Shown here: positions 57,207-64,000 of the stretch, piece by piece | Position numbering within the stretch: the first letter of the stretch is position 1 | Layout: every line of letters starts with the position of its first letter | Source of the DNA: Chalara sp. BL73 | Taxonomy: Eukaryota > Ascomycota > Leotiomycetes > Helotiales | Assembly: GCA_918026815.1 (NCBI GenBank) | Contig: CAKJVC010000096.1 | Location: 1 to 64,000, forward strand | Reading direction: 5' to 3' | Length of the DNA: 64,000 nt | The notes under the pieces: model-generated | What the model saw: only the letters and a program-made list of their open reading frames with translations | The model's database searches: none | What the model was told of the DNA's origin: nothing | Program-made: the position numbers and the translations under genes

Positions 57207-59059
57207 CTAGAATTGTATGAGATCCTGACCACCACCTTGACCCTGCTGTGGCCGTTGACCGAATGGATTGTTTGACTGTTGCTGGGCACCAAATCCATAA
57301 CCATTGGACATTCCTGCAGGACCGGTTGCAGCTGGAATCTGATGACCACCCTGGCCATAGCTCGTCTGAGGCATACCTGTATACTGGTTGTGCAAGAAGG
57401 GATTGGTGCCGGTCTGTTGCTCATGGATTCTGCCCAAACCCGCTCCAGCACTATTGACAAAAGTTCCTGGAGCAGTATGTTGAGCTGGAATACGAAGATT
57501 ACCAGTATTTCCGAAAGTATCCATACCATCCCCACTAGCCAGAAGTGCATTAAGTCGAGCTTCATGTGGATTCATTTCCTTCTGAGGCTGAGATTGCTGT
57601 TGGGGTGAAATAGGACTAAATGCAGATGGAGTATTGTTAAAATTTGTCGCTGTCTGTTGCTCAGCTAATGTAGAAAGTGTCGGTTTCGCAGGGGTTGAGC
57701 TGGGCCTGGAGAATGATGATGCAAATGGGTTATTAGAACCTGTAGGTGTGGGTTTCATTGCCATGGCTGAGGCATTACTCGTTGCCCAGGGATTATTAGT
57801 GTTTTGAGGAATAATTGGCTCAGGTTGTTGTAGAAAACCACCAGGGCTCTGTTGAGCATACGGGTTGTAGCCAGTTGGTTGTGGTTGAAACTGCTGCTGC
57901 TGTTGCTGCTGTTGCTGTTGTTGTCCGTAAGGGTCAAACCCGGTTGGCTGTGCGCCAAATCCATTAGCTCCATAGCCGTTCTGATAGCCAGTTTGCTGAG
58001 GTTGAAAGCCGGTAGGTTGAGAGTACATGTTGTAGCCTGTCGGCTGCTGTTGCATATTCTGGTCAACAGGATTACCTGACCAGTCCACTGCTGGCTGTTG
58101 TTGATATCCTTGGTTAAACCCGGTTGGTTGAGCAGTCTGGATGGGGTCATCGTCAAACAGTGAGATGACATTCTGTTCTTCCAATTCTCGTCGACGGAGC
58201 TCTTCTTCTTCACGGCTAAGCTTGAGTGCCTTGGCTAGATCATCATCTTCTGGCTCTCCTCCTCGGCTTTGGCGCTTCTTCCGATCTTCTTCTTCTTGGT
58301 ACTTGCTTGCTTCGATGGCCAATTTATATTCTGCATCCTCTTCGTCTGCACGCTGCGCCCGATGAGGCCGTTCCCGCTCCCGCCGTGGACGCTCATGGGG
58401 TTGCTCTGAATCGTCAAGGCCTTGTACCCTCTGCTTCCAGGTCTTTCGATCGCTTCGCTCAGCTCGTAGTCTGTCCTCATCAAGAATTAAGGATGTTAAC
58501 TCTTTCGCAGAGACACGGACTGGAATATTGTTAGCCAGATGCATCATTAAATGTTGAGATCTCCTCACCATTGTTTCCCACATCACGGCCATCTTCATCC
58601 TGGTACTGAAATTCCCTCAACGTCTTGATGATATAGATATTCTTGCGTGCCCATGTGACGACTGATTCGGAGCCTTCGTGGAGACAGTAATCCAGAACCT
58701 TAAGAGCTTTCAGAACATGTCGCCAGTTTTTGCCCTTATCGTTTAGACGTTTATCTATCATATCCATAATCTCTGCGAACTCGGCTCCCCTATTCTCCAT
58801 ATCAGCAGAGATTTCCCTAGATTTATAGCGTCTACAACCGTCACGCATCGCCATAAGAGAATACATACGCGCTATAAGTCATTTGAGCTATTTCGCTCAT
58901 CTCCGTCCCTGTTGGACCCCAAGGATCATTGCTGGTAGCTACACAATTATCAGCATCATTTGCGCATAGGTTGACGTGTTCCTCACCATTTCGAACCTTG
59001 ACCTGGACGCTACTGTACCCTTTTGTAACATTTTTGACACTTCGTATAACCTTCGACAT
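57207..59059 (-). CDS. Epsin (Ent1/Ent2-like), right copy
   Basis: Exons 59059-58987, 58938-58869, 58789-58569 and 58519-57207. It matches the left copy (47615-49467) with no coding difference seen, including the CAG/CTG-rich poly-Q tract, which normally drifts fast in length. That identity argues for a very recent duplication or a duplicated assembly. Confidence 0.85.
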
Positions 59060-60232
59060 TGCGATTATAGGCGCTCCCCAGGATATAAACTAAGAGGCGG
59101 TGCGTTTGCAAAGACAAAACCACAGATCCGCCTGTGCTTTTAGTCCTCGAACTCGTAACTGCGCGATTTGAACCTAATTGTGGAAGATGATGACAAGATG
59201 CTCGTTGTCTTAAGATTGCATGCGCCGAGACGTTAGTTGCCCCGCGACTGATTGCGAAGAGCAGAAACAATGAATCCTCGAGAGAATGAAGAAAAAGAAT
59301 GATGAATGACCAGAACCGGCGACTGAGCGTGAATGGAGTCCGGATGGGAATATGTTTGCTGTAAACTATAGATAATGGAGCGTCCAGAAAGTGCGGCTTT
59401 GCTGATGACGAACCGGTCGCCTCTGGCCAACAACAAGCTAGCGGAAACAGCGGGACTGAGTGCCAAGGATGTATCACGTAATCAGGAGATATTTCTGGTG
59501 AATGAATCATGCATTGATCTTTCTTTCGTGTGTAACCTTGCATCTCATGAGGACTTTATTTCAACTGCTACAATAGCTCTCATATTCATCTTGCTTGTTT
59601 CAATAAACACTATGACTCACAGATCAAGAACCAAGTACTTATGATGCACTTTCGGTGTACCAATACCATCACTTCGTTGCTTTCATTTGTGTAGAGTTTA
59701 AGTGATGTGTTAAGCTGTCTCGTTCTAGGTCTTTCATACGGGCATGCGCTCTGTCTATGGCTGAGTTTACATGAATATAGTGGATCCCCCGAGTCTTTGA
59801 TCCTCATTCCGTTTTCATTTTCAAGCACTGTTGAAGAGCACAATTTCTTGCAACTACATTAGTTGTCGCAAGCCATCCTTTCCATACCTTACCATCCAGA
59901 GTTCTATAATAATCGCTAAATCACAAGGCATAAGGCTGAAGAGATCTTAATCATAATTCTCTACCTAGAAATTCGAGGCATATAACGCAGCTCTGCACCC
60001 ACCCTCATCAACCAGCCTGCTCACCACAGCATCACCAACCTCAATCATCAGCAAATAATCAACAAATCCGTCCTCACCATACCCTCAGAAATATTGCCCC
60101 ACCCGCAATGAATCGGAAAACTCGCATTCCAAATGAATAACTTTGAGCCGGTCTACTAATCAAGCACATCCTGCTCCCTTTGTCTAAACGGACAATTGGG
60201 TGCACGGCAAAACTCTCATCCTCTACCAATGG

Positions 60233-60607
60233 TCAGAGGTTTCCAGTCTGCCTAGAGAGGAATTGCAACCTAATGACAACCACATTCCTCGTCTTCGCGG
60301 TCATCACGCTCCTTGTGACAGATTCGGCATTCTCACGATATTGCAATGCTTCTTCTTCGGCAACTCCATCATCGCCAACAGGATTTTGCTCACTGGCTGC
60401 CCAATCGCTATGGTCGCTATTGGAGCCGTTATCAATACTTTCATCCTGTTCGGTCAAAAGTTCCCCCATGGCAAGCTTGACACATGGCTTCAGGGCGTTA
60501 TCTCTAAATAAAATTATCGGAATACCCTCATCACCATAGCTCATCTCAGAAGCCTTGACACGCTTGCTCGCATGACATCCTGAATCTGCCTCGTGTCTCT
60601 CATTCAT
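60233..60607 (-). CDS. Small hypothetical acidic protein, right copy (doubtful)
   Basis: Same 124-residue frame as 50639-51013. There is no domain, and I doubt that it is a gene. It is listed only so that both copies are described. Confidence 0.2.
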   Translation of the reverse strand: MNERHEADSGCHASKRVKASEMSYGDEGIPIILFRDNALKPCVKLAMGELLTEQDESIDNGSNSDHSDWAASEQNPVGDDGVAEEEALQYRENAESVTRSVMTAKTRNVVVIRLQFLSRQTGNL

Positions 60608-61517
60608 TGGCTCCTCTTAGATTTATCCAGCTCTCCGGTTCTCCCGCATCTAACCCAGAGCAAGAACATCAATACCCAAGCTATATTCCTTAGAATGCTC
60701 CCGATCAATCGTCCTACAGCGAAAAAAAAAGCTAAAAAGTTAAAGTATCGGACGTGATACAAACCATGATGCAGATCCATGCAAGGGGTTCAAGACCTCA
60801 CATTTTCGCGTAACCTTATGCAAAGCCGTCTTCGGCTGTTAGACTTTGAAACTCATTGAAAACATTATCTTCTGCTCAGTAACTCCTGTGAAAAACGTTT
60901 AAACTGGATATTTTTACTCAATGTTTAATCCTACAAGTAGACTGCTTCAAAACTTTCACTGAAAATAAAAATCACGTGCTGCCGTCTCGTTTAGTTCAGC
61001 CCCTTTTCTTAGCGACCCCCCCTTACTAGTTTCCCCAACTCTTACAGACTTCCACTTCCACCCTGTGACGAAAATTCTCGAGACTCAATATTAAAAGGGT
61101 CAAATGAGTCACGATCAATGGAGCCCGAGCCAATGACGAAGCTCAAATGTAGTTAAAAATTTCATTCCTGAGAGTGGATCTGATAAGACCCCCCGTTCTC
61201 ATGTACCTCTCCTAATAAACGAAAGTAATAGATGCTCGATATTCCCGATAAAAACGCCATTATGCTCCTCCACAATAGTGTAAACTCCGGTTTTAAATGC
61301 TGCAGTCGCTTCGCTCCATATAATATATTCCCAATTTAGTGTCCCGAACACCGCCTCCCTTTCCATGTCCCACCTTTCCATGCCGTCCATGTCCCAATTT
61401 GCCCCTCTATGGTCCTGTCAAAAAAAAAGCTCTTATAATGCGCGTGGCGCTTGCTAACAAAGGAAATTCGTGATCATCAGTTGAATAAGATGTTTGTGTT
61501 GTGGATATTGATGCAGT

Positions 61518-62606
61518 TTAGTATGCGGCTTGTTTCTGGCCATTGACGAAGAGCCGGGAGAAGATATTCCCCTTTGCCTTCTTAGTGGCTGGGACAGCCA
61601 TCGGCAAGGTCTTGCCCTCAATTGCGACCTTCTCAATCTCGTATGGCAACATCCCAGACTTCTTGTAGCATTCTGGGATCTCCACATGCACGACATCTCG
61701 TTGTGGGCTCTGGCAATATTGTCTGTCAAGTGCATCAAAGGAAAGAGAGGTTTGTAGGTCGTAGCCGTAGCTGCTGACTGAGGACGCGGGTGTGCCAGAG
61801 CGGGATAAAGAAGAGATATATGAGGAGGAGGAGGAGATGGATGCTGCGTCGCCAGAGCCACTGCGTGAAAGCGGTGGCACGTCAGAGGCGGAGGGTGGTG
61901 AGTTACCATATTGGCTGCCTGTAGGGTATTGTTGCTCCAAAGAGAGAATATACTGCATGCGTGCCTCATCCTCAAGCTGTTGCTCACGGAGAGCTTGACG
62001 ACGAGCCTCCTTGACACGAGCACGCTGCTCCTTGGCAAGGATCTCTTGTCGAATAGGCTCGAGGAATGGGTCGAGGTTGTGGTAAAGATCATCTTCCGTG
62101 ATGGCAAGATCCCAGTCGAGGAGGAAAAGCAACTGCTTCTCCATCAGGTTTACTTCGGTGCGAGAAAAGCCGAAGTTCTCGTAGCCCTTGACATTGGTGT
62201 AAGCCGCCCAGTGCTTGTTCTTGGGTGATGAGTCGTTGAGGTACTTTGCGGAAAGGATTAAAGCTGCTAGGAAGATTCGGTGAACTGTGCATCTCAGACC
62301 TTTGGCGACGGGAGGGAGGCGTGACTTTAGTCTGTCAAGGTAGACTAGAGTGGACATGAGGGTTGGGACTTGGACATTAGAAGAAATTACCAGGGACCTG
62401 ATAAACTTTTCGAGAGAAGGAAGTTTATCATCATGAGGGGGTGTATGTGGTGGTGACGGCGGTAAACGACTGGAGTTGGGTGATATCGGTTCACACTGAA
62501 TTACTTCTTGGGACTTCTTCGCAAGATATGATATCATCTCATGGCTGACCCTTGTGTAGATGAACTCCTCAAGAGCGATCTCGTTCAAGGACCAAGAGCT
62601 AGACAT
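61518..62606 (-). CDS. PCL-type (Pho85) cyclin, complete copy
   Basis: Single exon, 362 residues, starting at [20 protein letters not shown]. The cyclin box (residues about 55-175) has [20 protein letters not shown], then [33 protein letters not shown] and [21 protein letters not shown]. This matches the Pcl1/Pcl2/Pcl9 branch (Aspergillus PclA), which activates Pho85-type kinases in G1 and morphogenesis. After the box come an R/E-rich helix (residues about 190-215), a Ser-rich stretch and a conserved-looking tail ending in [11 protein letters not shown]. The duplication edge lies at 61796 within the Ser-rich stretch, but this copy is unbroken. An upstream leader of several hundred bases is likely. 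Confidence 0.88.
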   Translation of the reverse strand: MSSSWSLNEIALEEFIYTRVSHEMISYLAKKSQEVIQCEPISPNSSRLPPSPPHTPPHDDKLPSLEKFIRSLVISSNVQVPTLMSTLVYLDRLKSRLPPVAKGLRCTVHRIFLAALILSAKYLNDSSPKNKHWAAYTNVKGYENFGFSRTEVNLMEKQLLFLLDWDLAITEDDLYHNLDPFLEPIRQEILAKEQRARVKEARRQALREQQLEDEARMQYILSLEQQYPTGSQYGNSPPSASDVPPLSRSGSGDAASISSSSSYISSLSRSGTPASSVSSYGYDLQTSLSFDALDRQYCQSPQRDVVHVEIPECYKKSGMLPYEIEKVAIEGKTLPMAVPATKKAKGNIFSRLFVNGQKQAAY

Positions 62607-64000
62607 ATTTGATTGTAGATGTCAACGAATGTGGTTGTTGATGTTGTGGTGAAGATCGAGGCTGATTAAAAATGGGAAGCGGTAGATAAGTATACTCGGA
62701 AAAGCCAGGATTGGGAGCGGTGACGACGTGGTGACGATATTGTCGACTTGCTATTGTAGGAAGAGGATGTCGGAGACAATAGCAATAGGCGTACGGCTGA
62801 CGTGAAAGCTGGACCGTGACAATATTAGGGGGATAATGGGATTAAGCGAAGGAGCTAATCGAGCAAGTGACCAAGCGATAATCCAAGAGGAGTTGACCTC
62901 GTGAGAAGACTTCCGACCAGCGGAATAAATCCAAGAATCCCAAAGGCAGAGGGAGTCAAGTCTTTGACTACCAAAGATCCAACCGACGATGAGGTTGAAT
63001 CGAGATTGTTGGCGGTTCCCAGCTGAGGATGAGGCTGGAGGAAGAGACGGAATCCGAGGGATGGATGAGTCGTGTATTAAGGTGTAGCGGTGCCTCGCTT
63101 AACGCCTGTAAGTGAGCCTGAAGGATGTGCCTTGGCGATGCGAAAACCAAAGATGCAAGTGCAATGGGGAATCTTTTGTAATAAACACAATGCAATAGAC
63201 TCCAAACAAAATGCAAAAGACCAAATAAAGAGAGGGGTCCGGGCGAATTGATGGGCGTTGGTGGTCGAGGCGGGAGGATATTGTGGGGTCGCACAGACTG
63301 AGCAAGCAACTCTTTATCCGGATGTGGACTTTTGGGGTCTGAGTGTACCGTTGAAATGTTTCGTTTCGATGTACTCCTGGGGGATTCGTGACTGTTTATC
63401 TGCACTCCTTCCTTAACTTCAACGGCCTGCTGTCGAAGTGGGTGGTGGTATTAGGCGGGTAAGGAGGTATGCGAGGAGGAGGAGGAGGTATATGTCGACG
63501 CCAGTAGAGTTGTATCGTTGATAATAGGGGAGCTGGCTGGAGGAGGGCAGGTCCAAAGGTATATGTAACAACCAGAAGTGGACGAGGTAGATGTCAGGAG
63601 TATAGGGTGCAGATTTGCCCGTTTCCACTACCACCGCAGCTCGGGTCCCTTGGGTCTAAGCTTTCCCTTGCTATGCCACGAATAATTCGACGATAGTAAT
63701 GGATTCCTAAGATAGGCTTTAGATGGTTGGACGAGCGTGGCCGTTGGACCAAAGCAGCTCAGTTTTGCCTCCCTAGGCGCTGGAGAATGCCAGCGCTGAT
63801 TGACCCCTCGTTCAGAAGAGCTTCAGGGATAAGGAGCCTGGGGCCAGTTTCAGCCCACCAACCGTTCAGGGATGTGAGGGATGATCGGCTGGCAAGCTCG
63901 GGTCAATGGGGCGATTGATTTGTCTGCAAGGTCGAGATCAAAGTGCCACAGGGTATTGGAGATCAGATGGTCGTAAGGACTCTGAGTTGCTTGTCTGGAT
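62607..64000. other. Upstream region of the cyclin gene, to the window edge
   Basis: No gene supported. Minus-strand frames at 62968-63405 and 63419-63634 have no domains and may be leader or promoter sequence of the cyclin. Long leaders with upstream frames are common for fungal G1 cyclins. The last 300 bases hold nothing I recognise. Confidence 0.45.

Larger units (their letters stand above)
52194..61796 (+). repeat. Tandem duplication, right copy (about 9.6 kb)
   Basis: Direct repeat of 42558-52193. From 52194 to about 55545 this copy lacks twelve single bases, mainly in homopolymers (runs of C, A, T, G), plus one block of 32 bases near 53670. From about 55545 to 61796 it is equal to or longer than the left copy at every difference noticed. 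There is no excess of C-to-T changes as repeat-induced point mutation would leave. Confidence 0.95.

Overview
The window reads as nuclear DNA of a filamentous ascomycete (Pezizomycotina, possibly Leotiomycetes; the class is a guess). The genes have short GT-AG introns (mostly 47-130 bp) with fungal branch sites. The families are also typical: HET-domain proteins, fungal 7TM rhodopsin-like proteins, berberine-bridge-type FAD oxidases, a protoglobin, a fused NUP98-NUP96 gene and a Pho85-type cyclin. Nothing prokaryotic was seen, and there is no CRISPR array or operon.

Layout: 0.4-2.9 kb holds a HET-domain gene with three apparent one-base deletions. 3.5-6 kb is a mitochondrial aspartate/glutamate carrier, and 8.2-9.3 kb a cysteine-rich protein of unknown function. 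9.3-15 kb is an AT-rich, gene-poor block. It contains HET-gene relics split by a dead Tc1/mariner element (about 2.06 kb, inverted repeats, TA target site), which is itself interrupted by a 586-bp MITE-like insert with a 10-bp target duplication. 15-21.5 kb carries a 7TM protein, a secreted FAD oxidase with a frameshift, and an unknown multipass membrane protein. 22-30 kb has a metallophosphoesterase scrap, a Cwf23-like J-protein, the iron-sulphur factor Iba57/Caf17, a HAP2/NF-YA relative with a ruined DNA-binding half, a tRNA-like gene with a collapsed anticodon loop, and a protoglobin. 30.5-38.3 kb has a WD-repeat protein with a C-terminal zinc ribbon, a Rib2-type deaminase and a membrane-anchored unknown.

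38.9-62.6 kb is a housekeeping block: NUP98-NUP96, centrin (CDC31), epsin (ENT) and a PCL-type cyclin. About 9.6 kb of it (42558-52193) is repeated head-to-tail at 52194-61796. The breakpoints lie inside NUP98-NUP96 and inside the cyclin gene, with only CC shared at the junction. Centrin and epsin are therefore present twice and intact. NUP98-NUP96 is whole only on the left and the cyclin only on the right; the two broken pieces meet out of frame at the junction.

The strongest observation concerns this repeat. The two copies look identical except within about 3 kb either side of the junction. There, at every length difference I found (about 20 one- or two-base gaps, mostly in homopolymers, plus one 32-base gap), the junction-proximal copy is the shorter one. 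That fits a patch of low-accuracy sequence around the junction, so the duplication may be an assembly artefact or a minority variant rather than a fixed rearrangement. Similar single-base homopolymer losses break the HET and FAD-oxidase genes.

I found no convincing undescribed multi-gene system. The best biological leads are the degenerate HAP2-like protein, the nested transposons in a HET relic, the tRNA-like Pol III unit and the single-domain protoglobin.
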